Shown: positions 1 to 7,554 of the stretch, piece by piece
Position numbering within the stretch: position 1 is the first letter of the stretch
Layout of the letters: every line of letters starts with the position of its first letter
Virus record (IMG/VR): IMGVR_UViG_3300035698_003422
Location: 1 to 52,277 of that record
DNA: 52,277 nt
Origin: a virus
Strand: one strand, 5' to 3'
Translations under genes and position numbers: made by a program
Notes under the pieces: generated by a model
Database searches by the model: none
Told to the model about the DNA's origin: nothing
What the model saw: the letters and a program-made list of their open reading frames with translations, nothing else

Positions 1-18
1 AGAGTTGAGTGAGGGCGT

Positions 19-486
19 ATGACAGTATTAACACATTTTAAGCGCTGCGATAAGACGGGAATAGACTATCAGTACATCACTACTGATACCTCTACTTTTA
101 GATTCACGCTGCCTTTATATCATAAGCGCATACCCAAGGAATTTATTAATAAGTGGGTATCAATAACGCCGGGTATTGCCAATACCAGCTTAGTAGTTAA
201 GGTGTTCAAGGGCTACGCATTTGACGGCTGCAACTGCGTGCCTGATATTGCCGGTACAGTAGATGCTGCATTACTGCACGACCCTATCTATCAGTTCGCA
301 GATGCAATAGCTGAAGCCTGGGGATGGAGAGTCAGAGATGTATTGCGAATGGCAGATTACTACTTCAGACTAGTTATGATATACAACAATGTCAGTGATA
401 AGATAGTCTGGACATACTATACAGGTGTACGACTTTTTGGCTATACCTATAACAGAGTGTCTAAGTTCCTACGCTGGATCTTCTAG
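19..486 (+). CDS. DUF1353-like phage protein
   Basis: A 155-residue protein. The central part, with FDGCNCVPDIAG followed by AALLHDPIYQ (about residues 68-92), resembles the DUF1353 family of small phage proteins, whose pattern is a substrate-like FDGAS.P stretch followed by an A..HD.LY motif. The family function is not firmly known; some members sit near lysis or tail genes. The gene may continue an operon from outside the window. The start has a GAGGG Shine-Dalgarno just upstream. ATA is a frequent Ile codon here (at least six). No signal peptide is evident. The family assignment is by eye. Confidence 0.6.
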   Translation: MTVLTHFKRCDKTGIDYQYITTDTSTFRFTLPLYHKRIPKEFINKWVSITPGIANTSLVVKVFKGYAFDGCNCVPDIAGTVDAALLHDPIYQFADAIAEAWGWRVRDVLRMADYYFRLVMIYNNVSDKIVWTYYTGVRLFGYTYNRVSKFLRWIF

Positions 487-514
487 TTAATAATACCCTT
501 AAACGCGTTATAAT
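487..514 (+). promoter_or_regulatory. Putative sigma70-type promoter upstream of a non-coding interval
   Basis: TTAATA (487-492) and a perfect TATAAT (509-514) are separated by 16 bp. The stretch downstream has no convincing coding frame and ends in a terminator at 593-625. This suggests a short independent transcript. The -35 element matches consensus at only 4 of 6 positions. Confidence 0.4.
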
Positions 515-520
515 ATGTCA

Positions 521-625
521 TGGGTTAATTAGCCAATAACCGACGCGAGGCGAGTTTGTGGGCCTGAACAGCGTCACAATATATATAGCTCCGATCCCGG
601 GTGGCTCCCGGGGTCTTCTTTATTT
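521..625 (+). ncRNA. Candidate small RNA between promoter and terminator
   Basis: The roughly 100-nt interval between the TATAAT box at 509-514 and the GC-rich terminator at 593-625 has no credible ORF with a ribosome site. The arrangement of promoter, about 80 nt of unique sequence and a rho-independent hairpin is typical of a small RNA. It could equally be a terminator-read leader remnant. No known RNA family is recognised. Confidence 0.25.
593..625 (+). terminator. Rho-independent terminator
   Basis: A 9-bp stem pairs GATCCCGGG (593-601) with CCCGGGGTC (607-615), with one T-G wobble and a TGGCT loop. It is followed by a T-rich tract to 625. It terminates plus-strand transcription and overlaps the stop codon of the convergent terminase gene. 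Confidence 0.75.
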
Positions 626-2468
626 AAGTCTGAAGTGCAGCAAGCACATCCTTAGGATCTACCTCTACTACCGCGGGCGCGCCGTCAGCGGTTTCGCCGA
701 AGTTAAAGGCGTTCTCCGGTACGAGATCCATCATAGTAGAGTTCACAAGGCGCATGCCTAGCATACAGGCAAAGTCAAGTGCCATGCAAAAGTCGTCTGG
801 TTGATTTGGATTTCTTATATATACTTTGGTAGTGAGTCCGCCTGTTTCCGAGATAGTCTCGTAAGGCGACAGTAGATCGTCGGTGTATATACTGAACTCA
901 GCTTGTGGCGGGAACCAGATCTTACCGTATTTTATAGCCAGGAACAAGAACGACAGTGATGTAGGTTTATCTACAGTCCAGCGATGCTGGCCTAATGTCG
1001 GGCTATAACGCAAGAGCGTATTCTGCCTAGTAAGATATATCTGAATAACGACTATGCCGAATCGATTGACTAGCATAACGTTCTTATCGAACCCTATACC
1101 ATAATCGGCTGCCATCATACTGCATTTATAGAACCTATGGGTCTGCGCTATATTGTGCAGCATCTCGTCCGGGTCAAAGCCGATATAACGTCTAGCCCAT
1201 AAAACGTCAACATTGCCGTCAGGACGTATGCCTATGACCGTGTGTACGGTAAAGCTGCTTTGCTCAGCTCCACCCCAGTCGACGCCTGAGACAGTCACCA
1301 CGTAACGATTGAGCTGTTTCTGTAAGTCTACAATGCTCGGCAGCACAGATTGCCTATCAATATCTTTTTGAGTAATGATTCTGGCGCCGATACTACACGA
1401 TATTCCAAGCACTTCCTGCATGAATATCGGTAAGGGTAGTCTAAGGGCTTTACGTGTAATTTTAGCCCAGTTATGCGGATTCTCCACGATAGCTGGAATT
1501 ACAATCTGCGGGATGTGATACCCGCGAAACTCGTTAGAGCGACTAGGATATGTCGGCACCCATTCGCCTGCTCTACAGTTAAGTTTTTTACCACAGAAAA
1601 CGCAGTGTATGCCGTCGGCCTGTATCATCTCCAGAACTCTGCCCTCTTCGTTAGGGAAGTTCCAGGCGTTACAGCCGTCGCACTTCATTGCCCACTCCCG
1701 CATATCGGATTGCTGCCAAAGCTTTTCGATTGTGTTATCCGAGGTTTTTGCGGTTCCGGTAAATCTGCGTGTACCCCATTTTGACGCAGTCAGAGATTCT
1801 GAAATAATGGGGATGTTGTCTACCAGCTGATCCTGGATTTCGTCGAAGTCGATCCCGTCGGCAAATATACCACGGGCTCTATCAGACGAAGTCTTAGCGT
1901 ACGTAAGCTGAATACCAGCCCCGTTCGCAAAGGCCTGGTGACCCACCGATTTAATAATTTTACTGTCAGACATTACGCCTTCCAAACTAGATTCCTGTAG
2001 AAGTCTGGCAGTCTCGCAAGAATTAATAGCCTCCGTAGTATACAAAGTAGCATAACGATGCGTTTGTTGTTGCAGCGGAGCCACATATACAAGTTGAAGA
2101 TGAGGAACAGAAATAAGATCTAATATTTCCGCACGCGATAAGTTAAGCGATTTGCCGATTTGACGCCCACATAAAAACAAGGTATCAGGCACAAGCACAG
2201 TATCATACATTGCGCGGAATTGAGGGTAATCCTTAAGCGAAAACGGTTGGCCCCTAATTTTAAATAAAGAGGGGAGGAGATCAGCACGGTGGAGCTTCGT
2301 TAAAGCGTCCCTTACAGCCGGTTGATCTGTATACTGTTTTACACCATTAATATCAGGGGAATCCCTAAGCGATGGCAAAGGTTTTTTCGCAATTTTTGAA
2401 GCAAGTACAGCTAAGTCTTGATCAATTTCGGTCTGACGTGGTATGCTATTATTCGGAGTTGGATTCAT
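624..2468 (-). CDS. terL: Terminase large subunit
   Basis: A 614-residue DNA-packaging motor that translocates DNA into the prohead and cuts concatemers. The Walker A-like motif is CGRQIGKS (100-107), and the Walker B region FADGIDFDE is at about 202-210. A zinc-finger-like insertion has CxxC pairs at 263-266 and 289-292, as in GpA-type terminases. The RNase H-like nuclease begins at GVDWGG (395-400), with a second acidic site near ADYGIG (454-459). It is the only convincing minus-strand gene here, convergent with the gene before and divergent from the small genes after it. No good Shine-Dalgarno precedes the chosen ATG on the minus strand, so the start could shift. Confidence 0.9.
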   Translation of the reverse strand: MNPTPNNSIPRQTEIDQDLAVLASKIAKKPLPSLRDSPDINGVKQYTDQPAVRDALTKLHRADLLPSLFKIRGQPFSLKDYPQFRAMYDTVLVPDTLFLCGRQIGKSLNLSRAEILDLISVPHLQLVYVAPLQQQTHRYATLYTTEAINSCETARLLQESSLEGVMSDSKIIKSVGHQAFANGAGIQLTYAKTSSDRARGIFADGIDFDEIQDQLVDNIPIISESLTASKWGTRRFTGTAKTSDNTIEKLWQQSDMREWAMKCDGCNAWNFPNEEGRVLEMIQADGIHCVFCGKKLNCRAGEWVPTYPSRSNEFRGYHIPQIVIPAIVENPHNWAKITRKALRLPLPIFMQEVLGISCSIGARIITQKDIDRQSVLPSIVDLQKQLNRYVVTVSGVDWGGAEQSSFTVHTVIGIRPDGNVDVLWARRYIGFDPDEMLHNIAQTHRFYKCSMMAADYGIGFDKNVMLVNRFGIVVIQIYLTRQNTLLRYSPTLGQHRWTVDKPTSLSFLFLAIKYGKIWFPPQAEFSIYTDDLLSPYETISETGGLTTKVYIRNPNQPDDFCMALDFACMLGMRLVNSTMMDLVPENAFNFGETADGAPAVVEVDPKDVLAALQT

Positions 2469-2523
2469 ATCAGAGGAAAGAATACCAAATTATACCTCTG
2501 GTTGTCAACAAAGGAGAATAGTA

Positions 2524-2694
2524 ATGGCTGCTTCAACGTCGCCGGCGGCATACCGCCGGATGAAAAATATAAGAACCCGTATAAACGGGTTAAAAGATGG
2601 TGCCATGACTGGTAATCCCCGTTATGGCAAGAGCACGGTGCTTTCGCACCGACGTGGCGATAAGCGTATGAAGAGATGGATACAATATGGTTGA
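2524..2694 (+). CDS. Small basic protein, unknown function
   Basis: A 56-residue protein rich in Arg and Lys (for example YRRMK, SHRRGDKRMKRW), so nucleic-acid or nucleocapsid contact is possible. The ATG at 2524 was chosen because AAGGAG (2511-2516) lies about 7 nt upstream; longer readings begin inside the divergent terL 5' region. It is the first gene of a tight run of small genes; the next start lies inside its last codons. I recognise no family. Confidence 0.6.
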   Translation: MAASTSPAAYRRMKNIRTRINGLKDGAMTGNPRYGKSTVLSHRRGDKRMKRWIQYG

Positions 2695-2818
2695 AATTCT
2701 CATAGTCAGCGTTGTCGCTCTAGCGGGATACCGCTTTTTCAGATGCATTAACGATACAGCAGCCAATATTGATTGTACTGCCGAATACATTGAGAAAGCG
2801 CAACAGGAGCTTATGTAA
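2687..2818 (+). CDS. Small membrane-anchored protein, unknown
   Basis: A 43-residue protein whose first 15 residues (MVEILIVSVVALAGY) form one short hydrophobic segment, followed by a polar tail with two Cys. It overlaps the preceding gene by 8 nt, and its TAA shares bases with the next ATG (TAATG), indicating translational coupling. The size and layout recall Rz/spanin-like or inner-membrane accessory proteins of phage lysis regions, but no lipobox or family signature is seen, so function stays open. Confidence 0.5.
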   Translation: MVEILIVSVVALAGYRFFRCINDTAANIDCTAEYIEKAQQELM

Positions 2819-3003
2819 TGCTTGGAGCATTCATCCTTTTCTGCATCGCTGGCGTTTACTTCCACATACGTGTCGGTAGAGCCGATAAGTTTGCCCGAGG
2901 GCAATGTAGAGTATATCGGCAGGCGATAAAGATCCACACGGCGGCTGTAAAGCCGGCTCGATCGACTCCGAACACCAAAGACGGTGTAAACATCGGAGTA
3001 TAA
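2818..3003 (+). CDS. Small protein with N-terminal hydrophobic segment
   Basis: A 61-residue protein with an N-terminal hydrophobic stretch (MLGAFILFCIAGVYFHI) that could be a signal anchor, and a basic remainder. It starts by the TAATG overlap with the preceding gene, which strongly supports co-translation. No family is recognised. Together with its two neighbours it forms a block of tiny membrane-associated genes just before the 140-residue membrane protein. Confidence 0.5.
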   Translation: MLGAFILFCIAGVYFHIRVGRADKFARGQCRVYRQAIKIHTAAVKPARSTPNTKDGVNIGV

Positions 3004-3014
3004 AGGAGAATCAT

Positions 3015-3437
3015 ATGGGAGCGTTCACGTTTTTGCTGTTAATAATACTAGCAGCAATCATTGACGGAGGCCTGGTAGTTCTGCTATCGGGCCTTGTCGT
3101 CGGAGCGGTAGTTTATACGATGATTAGTCGTCGTGTAAATAGTCTACCGACAAAAATAGCTGGAGTACAGAAAACTGTATTACAGCATCAGATTGACCTT
3201 GCTGCGAAAGAAAGCAAGGTAGAGCCAGCTAATCTGAATAAGCTTAGACAGGACGTCAAAGCTAAGGAAGATGAGCTTGATGTTGTGTTAAAGCAACAGC
3301 AATGGGGGAATCGTCAGATGGCGATTCTTGCCGGGGTAGCCGCCTTTATGGCGCCTATTTTAGGCGTGGTAGTGATCATAGCTATGCTGTGGTCTGATGG
3401 AAATACAGCGATGAAGAAGGAAAAAAGAACTCACTAA
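3015..3437 (+). CDS. Two-segment membrane protein with central coiled coil
   Basis: A 140-residue protein. Residues 3-37 are strongly hydrophobic (probably one long or two short membrane segments). Residues 45-95 are charged and heptad-like, suggesting a coiled coil. Residues 98-125 form another membrane segment (VAAFMAPILGVVVIIAMLW). A strong AAGGAG lies before the ATG and a terminator follows, so it ends the small-gene operon. A holin or membrane-remodelling role is conceivable from topology alone; nothing proves it. Confidence 0.65.
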   Translation: MGAFTFLLLIILAAIIDGGLVVLLSGLVVGAVVYTMISRRVNSLPTKIAGVQKTVLQHQIDLAAKESKVEPANLNKLRQDVKAKEDELDVVLKQQQWGNRQMAILAGVAAFMAPILGVVVIIAMLWSDGNTAMKKEKRTH

Positions 3438-3447
3438 GTGGGTTCTA

Positions 3448-3480
3448 AAAATCAAAGCTATAGTGGCTTTGATTTTATCT
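3448..3480 (+). terminator. Rho-independent terminator
   Basis: An 11-bp perfect stem (arms 3448-3458 and 3466-3476, loop TATAGTG) whose 3' arm ends in TTTT, followed by ATCT. It closes the small membrane-gene operon and separates it from the DUF932 gene. Confidence 0.75.
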
Positions 3481-3493
3481 AATAAGGACGAAA

Positions 3494-4411
3494 ATGCAAC
3501 ACGAAATAATTAATAAAGACCCGTTCGCAGAAGCGCGGCTCACACGAATACTGGACGATAAAGGTAAAGGCACTGATAAGTTCATGGTGTATATAGAAGA
3601 TCCAAACAGCCCTACTAAAGACTTTGTACCTATACCTGGACAAAATACAATACACAGTCCTGAATACGAATTCGTACAGAATGCAGCTATACACGAGATG
3701 GCACTTGAAGTGATGCACGCAAGTGGAGTCCAATTCCAGCCTATTCAGAAACATCTCAATAGCAAGACTGACTTTATTAACTGGAACGGTAAAAGGTTCT
3801 GCGCACGCTGGTACACTGAAGAAATCAAAATAAAGTCTCCCCAAGGTACTGACGTAATTCTAGGTATAGAAGCACGTAACAGTTATGACAAGTCCTGTAA
3901 AGCTGGAATAAGTTTCTTCGCTATGCATCTGATATGTGCTAACCAATTTCACTCCTCTAACCTACTCGGCACTCCATTCGAGTTCAGCCATGCGGCTGGT
4001 GCTAGTGGCTCAGACGGTGTTGCTGACAGTATAGCAGGCGCGACCGAAAGACTTATTAGGACGGCTGAGCAATTCAGTACAATAGCGCCAAAACTTGGGT
4101 TGCTTGCAACTACGAGATGTGATACATTTGATCAATTGCGTAGATTACGCTCCGACATGTCGGCTATGACAGGGTTTACATTCAGTGCGGACGCTATCAT
4201 AGACGAGCTTGAAGGCCACGGAGTAACAGCCAATATGGGAATCATAGGTGCCGAAGCAGGCGGTATATACGGGGACCCGAATACGTACTGGGCTATTCTA
4301 AACGCCATTACGGCTATAACAACCCACAAAAAGGGTGGACCTAAGAGTGGGGGGTATTCTGCACGTGCTGTAGATTTCCTTATTAAAGCAGCCGAACGTT
4401 CCGCTGCATGA
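3494..4411 (+). CDS. DUF932-family phage/plasmid protein
   Basis: A 305-residue protein. The central motif IEARNSYDKSCKAGISFFAMHLICANQF fits DUF932, a family common in phages and plasmids with a conserved R/A-N-S-YD..S pattern and a following [RI]-x-C-x-N segment (quoted here in parts: IEARNSYDKS, then FFAMHLICANQF). The role of the family is unclear, though it often accompanies DNA-metabolism genes. A GAC/AAGGA ribosome site (3484-3489) precedes the ATG. A strong hairpin follows immediately after the stop. The C-terminus is Ala/Gly-rich. Confidence 0.7.
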   Translation: MQHEIINKDPFAEARLTRILDDKGKGTDKFMVYIEDPNSPTKDFVPIPGQNTIHSPEYEFVQNAAIHEMALEVMHASGVQFQPIQKHLNSKTDFINWNGKRFCARWYTEEIKIKSPQGTDVILGIEARNSYDKSCKAGISFFAMHLICANQFHSSNLLGTPFEFSHAAGASGSDGVADSIAGATERLIRTAEQFSTIAPKLGLLATTRCDTFDQLRRLRSDMSAMTGFTFSADAIIDELEGHGVTANMGIIGAEAGGIYGDPNTYWAILNAITAITTHKKGGPKSGGYSARAVDFLIKAAERSAA

Positions 4412-4414
4412 TTT

Positions 4415-4456
4415 AATCCCCGTGTACCTGGCATAGCGCCCAGGAACACGGGGATT
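4415..4456 (+). terminator. Long perfect-arm hairpin after the DUF932 gene
   Basis: The stem joins AATCCCCGTGT and CCTGG on one side with CCAGG and ACACGGGGATT on the other; the single A on each side forms a mismatch. The following sequence is CTTAAACG, not a good T tract. It is probably a terminator or an mRNA-stabilising hairpin. Confidence 0.5.
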
Positions 4457-4497
4457 CTTAAACGCCTTAAAGGCATTGCTTTACCTACTGGAGATAT

Positions 4498-4917
4498 ATG
4501 AAGTTAGACATTAATATAACAGCAACTGACGTATTACCTGGCGGAGCTATACTGCACGCTAAAACTAAGCTAGGCGTCGAACGCCCTGGTGATATAGACG
4601 AAGCTGCTAGTGCAGCTACGACATATACGGCGGACAATATCGAAGCTTCGATAGACGTAGCTGTTACCGAACTTAAAGCCAGGATAGCAAGGCTGTGTGA
4701 AGTTTATGAACAACGAACAAACAACACTGACGCGGCTACCGACGCTGGCGGTGAAGGAACCGTTGCCGAAACTGATACCGAAACTGTCGGTGAAGGAACC
4801 GTTGCCGAAACTGATACCGAAACTGACGGTGAAGGAACCGTTGCCGAAACTGATACCGAAACTGACGGTGAAGGAACCGTTGCCGCTGCCACATCACCAG
4901 ATCAGCCAGACGCATGA
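4498..4917 (+). CDS. Acidic tandem-repeat protein, unknown function
   Basis: A 139-residue protein. An N-terminal domain of about 80 residues is followed by three and a half copies of a 13-residue acidic Thr/Glu repeat (GEGTVAETDTET plus D or V). The repeat is encoded by a 39-bp tandem repeat at 4750-4884. The tail is likely disordered. A GGAG site lies 8 nt before the ATG. The downstream zinc-finger gene is open in the +1 frame through the whole repeat, so this gene either overlaps it by up to 212 nt or is joined to it by frameshifting. Confidence 0.65.
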   Translation: MKLDINITATDVLPGGAILHAKTKLGVERPGDIDEAASAATTYTADNIEASIDVAVTELKARIARLCEVYEQRTNNTDAATDAGGEGTVAETDTETVGEGTVAETDTETDGEGTVAETDTETDGEGTVAAATSPDQPDA

Positions 4918-5491
4918 GTGTAAGGGCTGCGGCGATTTATTCGAATTCACGTCAGGCGATAGCAATAAATGGCGATGCGCGATAGCCAAAGGGCTATGTC
5001 GTAGGTGCCGCCGTTCTTTCTACATAAACGGCGGATCTAACAATGAGTGGTCGTGGGGAAGTGCTATATGCAAATCCACAGCTATGATGGTTTCCAGAGA
5101 TAAGTCTGGTGAATCCGGAGTCTGGTCTGGTTTAATCCGGCCAAGTGATATAAGCGCTATCATGGCAGCTCAGGGCGGGCGCTGCGCTGTAACTTCAATT
5201 ATATTTAAGTTACCTGCCTTAGGCGAGTTGGATAAGAACACTACGTTAACATCGTGGGCGAAGACAGCATTACGTCCAGTCGAGTGGGGTAGACTCCCGC
5301 TGCTTGTCCGTACGCGCAAAAACAGCGTATGGGAACCTGGTAACGTATTATTAATAGCTACAGCGATAAAACCTCTTTACGAGCAGTGTGATAATTTCGG
5401 TGGGCTTATAGCGCTGATGCAAGAATCGCACACACCTGCTGTACCAACAACAAGACAAATTAGAGACTACCTTACAGACAATGAAGTATAA
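4706..5491 (+). CDS. Zinc-finger, HNH-like protein
   Basis: This frame runs open from GTG 4697 and ATG 4706 to 5491. The conserved-looking part starts after the repeat: a CxxC pair (CKGCGDLF), a second Cys cluster (CRRCRR), then an HNH/endonuclease VII-like region with GRCAVTS and WEPGNVLLIA. The true start is uncertain. ATG 4706 makes a Pro/Lys/Leu repeat N-terminus out of the 39-bp repeats. TTG 4880, with AAGGA 5 nt upstream, would give about 203 residues and only a 38-nt overlap. The gene overlaps RNase H by 11 nt. A nuclease role is inferred, not proven. Confidence 0.6.
   Translation: MNNEQTTLTRLPTLAVKEPLPKLIPKLSVKEPLPKLIPKLTVKEPLPKLIPKLTVKEPLPLPHHQISQTHECKGCGDLFEFTSGDSNKWRCAIAKGLCRRCRRSFYINGGSNNEWSWGSAICKSTAMMVSRDKSGESGVWSGLIRPSDISAIMAAQGGRCAVTSIIFKLPALGELDKNTTLTSWAKTALRPVEWGRLPLLVRTRKNSVWEPGNVLLIATAIKPLYEQCDNFGGLIALMQESHTPAVPTTRQIRDYLTDNEV
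4750..4884 (+). repeat. 39-bp tandem repeat, 3.5 copies
   Basis: Units lie at 4750-4788, 4789-4827 and 4828-4866, with a partial copy at 4867-4884. The units are almost identical. Because 39 is a multiple of 3, both overlapping frames stay open. Each unit carries GAAGGA followed by TTG in the second frame. Confidence 0.9.
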
Positions 5492-5993
5492 CGTGTATTT
5501 ATTCGTCGATGGCTCTTCGTCACGGCGAGAAGATATCGGTGCCTGGGGCGCTATAGTATGCTACGGTGATAAACGAAAAGTCCTTTACGGGGTTGACTGG
5601 CCAACGACTATAAGTCGTTGTGAGCTTAGACCGATTATCGAAGGACTGCGCTGGATAAAGAAGAATCTTAAGAAGTATGGGCGCAGGCTTACTGTCTGCG
5701 TGTATTCTGATTCCGAGTATACAGTAAAGACGCTTTGTGGCGTGTATGAACGCGGAACTAAGAACCTGGACTTATGGTCTGGTGTAGACGTCGTATCCGA
5801 CGGACTTAAAGTAACATTCAAATGGCGGGAGCGTAATTCGCTGCCTTACATGACAATGTGTGATACTATCTGCGGCGGACTCAGGCGTAAGATAATCGAC
5901 TATATGAAAACTGTGCTCGATGACCCTAGGGTGCCGGAGCACAACATACCATTCTATACATTAGAAGAGCTCGAACAAGAAAGTGACGAATGA
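5481..5993 (+). CDS. Ribonuclease H (RNase HI fold)
   Basis: A 170-residue RNase H-like protein. FVDGSSS places the first catalytic Asp at residue 10. Glu48 lies in SRCELRPIIEGL, and Asp77 in VYSDSEYTV. A fourth acidic residue, Asp128, follows RERNSLPYMTMCD, matching the D-E-D-D arrangement of RNase HI. It probably removes RNA primers from lagging-strand fragments. The length is near that of the bacterial family. The start lies within the previous gene, and the stop overlaps the SbcD start as ATGA, so the three genes are coupled. Confidence 0.8.
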   Translation: MKYNVYLFVDGSSSRREDIGAWGAIVCYGDKRKVLYGVDWPTTISRCELRPIIEGLRWIKKNLKKYGRRLTVCVYSDSEYTVKTLCGVYERGTKNLDLWSGVDVVSDGLKVTFKWRERNSLPYMTMCDTICGGLRRKIIDYMKTVLDDPRVPEHNIPFYTLEELEQESDE

Positions 5994-7102
5994 GCGAAAT
6001 AAAAATAATTCATACCGGCGATAACCATCTTGGTTACCGCCAATACGGCTACGTACAACGTGAGGCTGATTTTTACCTAGCAACTGCTGAGGTAGCTAAA
6101 CAGGCTATAACGCTTGAAGCGGACGCAGTTGTATTTGCCGGCGATATATTCGATGCAGTTAAACCGTCAGCATTAGCCGTTAAGATGTTGAAGAACATTA
6201 TTAAGCGGCTTAAAGAGGCGGGCATACGCTGTATTGGTATTGATGGTAACCACGACTCGGTATCAGGCGACTGGATGGAAGTCTGCGACATAGAGAACAT
6301 CAATGCTAAGGTAGTGCAGCTATCTTCTAAAGACAAAACCGTTACAATGAACATAGCAGGTATTGCTAGTTGCAGACCGTCGAAGTTCCACGCAGTATTG
6401 GAAGAGTTTAAAGAAGCTGGGTATACTGACATACCTGTACTGGTAATACATCAGAGCGTTGCTGAATTAGCTGACTACTCTGCGCAGGACTTCACTGCAC
6501 TTCAGGTATCTACCTGGGTTAAGCCGTTAGGTGTCCAGCATGTAGCTATGGGGGATATCCATGGTTACAGGGAAACAGTCATAAACGGAGTAAGATTCTG
6601 TTACTGCGGTTCACCCGAAGTTAAGGCTATTGACGAGGACCCGCTTAAGACGGCGTCAGTAATCACGTATGACGGTAAGACAGTTCGTACTGCTGTAGTG
6701 GGTATACGTACGCGTCCGTTTATTTCCTGTGACATCAGGGAAGAAGCTGACGTAGACAGTATACTTGTAAAGGCGAATCAGTACAATGTACCTGCAATAA
6801 TTGTAGGGTATTACTCGCCGGAGTGTAAGGACTTCGTTAAGCGGGCGGAGACAGTACTTTCGGCTAAAGGCTGCATGCACAGGTTTCTACCCATAAGCAG
6901 GGCAGGGCCTGAAATTAAAAGCGACGAGTTTAACCGCGACGGCGCTATGATGGAACTGAAGGACGCGGTTGAAGTCTATTTCACGACAGGAACAGACGAA
7001 TTCGAATTAGTGTTTAGGCTGCTCGATGCACCTAACGACGTAACGGCGATAGTCAAAAGCTATCTCAGTGATAATAACATAGCACACATACTAGAGGAGT
7101 AA
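5990..7102 (+). CDS. sbcD: SbcD/Mre11-like nuclease (T4 gp47-like)
   Basis: A 370-residue calcineurin-fold phosphoesterase. Motifs in order: HTGDNHLG (Asp11, His13), FAGDIFD (Asp52), GNHDS (86-90), VIHQS (His154) and GDIHGY (188-193). These metal-binding motifs match SbcD/Mre11/gp47, the nuclease partner of SbcC. The complex processes double-strand ends and hairpins and supports recombination-dependent replication. It starts by ATGA overlap with RNase H. SbcC lies one small gene downstream, as in many large phages. Confidence 0.92.
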   Translation: MSEIKIIHTGDNHLGYRQYGYVQREADFYLATAEVAKQAITLEADAVVFAGDIFDAVKPSALAVKMLKNIIKRLKEAGIRCIGIDGNHDSVSGDWMEVCDIENINAKVVQLSSKDKTVTMNIAGIASCRPSKFHAVLEEFKEAGYTDIPVLVIHQSVAELADYSAQDFTALQVSTWVKPLGVQHVAMGDIHGYRETVINGVRFCYCGSPEVKAIDEDPLKTASVITYDGKTVRTAVVGIRTRPFISCDIREEADVDSILVKANQYNVPAIIVGYYSPECKDFVKRAETVLSAKGCMHRFLPISRAGPEIKSDEFNRDGAMMELKDAVEVYFTTGTDEFELVFRLLDAPNDVTAIVKSYLSDNNIAHILEE

Positions 7103-7104
7103 GA

Positions 7105-7554
7105 ATGAATCCAAAAGGCACAGTAAAAACAGTGAACAAGGATTACAAACCGTCACCTGCTGACTTGGCAAAGCAGGCAGAGATACGGCAGCGTCATATG
7201 GACCCCAGCAAAATAAAGCCGGAAGACAAAGCCGCTGAGCTTGATATCCCGGAGACGGAAGTTGAGGCACACGACGTAACTATCGTATTAGGTAATTACG
7301 GAACTGCGGCGCGTGGAGAGGTTGAGGCACTGCAATTCAGGAAGGCGGATGTGATCTACAACCGCAGTCTGATATTCCCTAATCCCGGTACTTACAAGGT
7401 TGGAGTAATCATAACAAACGTGGAACTATTCAAACGCGATAATGGAGCCCTCGATCCTTTCGGACTTAAGATCACTATGGCAGTCACAGGCGAAGACAAA
7501 GCCGTGGCACAATGGACTGACGGAGTTAAGGCTAAAGTAGCCGCGTTAATGTAA
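7105..7554 (+). CDS. Unknown protein between sbcD and sbcC
   Basis: A 149-residue protein. The first 60 residues are charged, Lys/Glu/Pro-rich and probably flexible. Residues 60-149 look like a compact beta-rich domain (VTIVLGNYGT, IFPNPGTYKVGVIITNV). A GAGGAG site precedes the ATG, and the stop overlaps the sbcC start as TAATG. Its fixed place between the two subunits suggests an accessory role in end processing or sliding-clamp contact, but this is only inference. No family is recognised. Confidence 0.7.
   Translation: MNPKGTVKTVNKDYKPSPADLAKQAEIRQRHMDPSKIKPEDKAAELDIPETEVEAHDVTIVLGNYGTAARGEVEALQFRKADVIYNRSLIFPNPGTYKVGVIITNVELFKRDNGALDPFGLKITMAVTGEDKAVAQWTDGVKAKVAALM

Noticed and set aside
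558-761. ORF on the plus strand opposite the end of terL
   Set aside because: It crosses the terminator and lies antisense to the terminase C-terminus; it has no family resemblance.
4750-4884. CRISPR-like array
   Set aside because: The 39-bp units are directly adjacent without spacers and are coding; they are ordinary tandem repeats.
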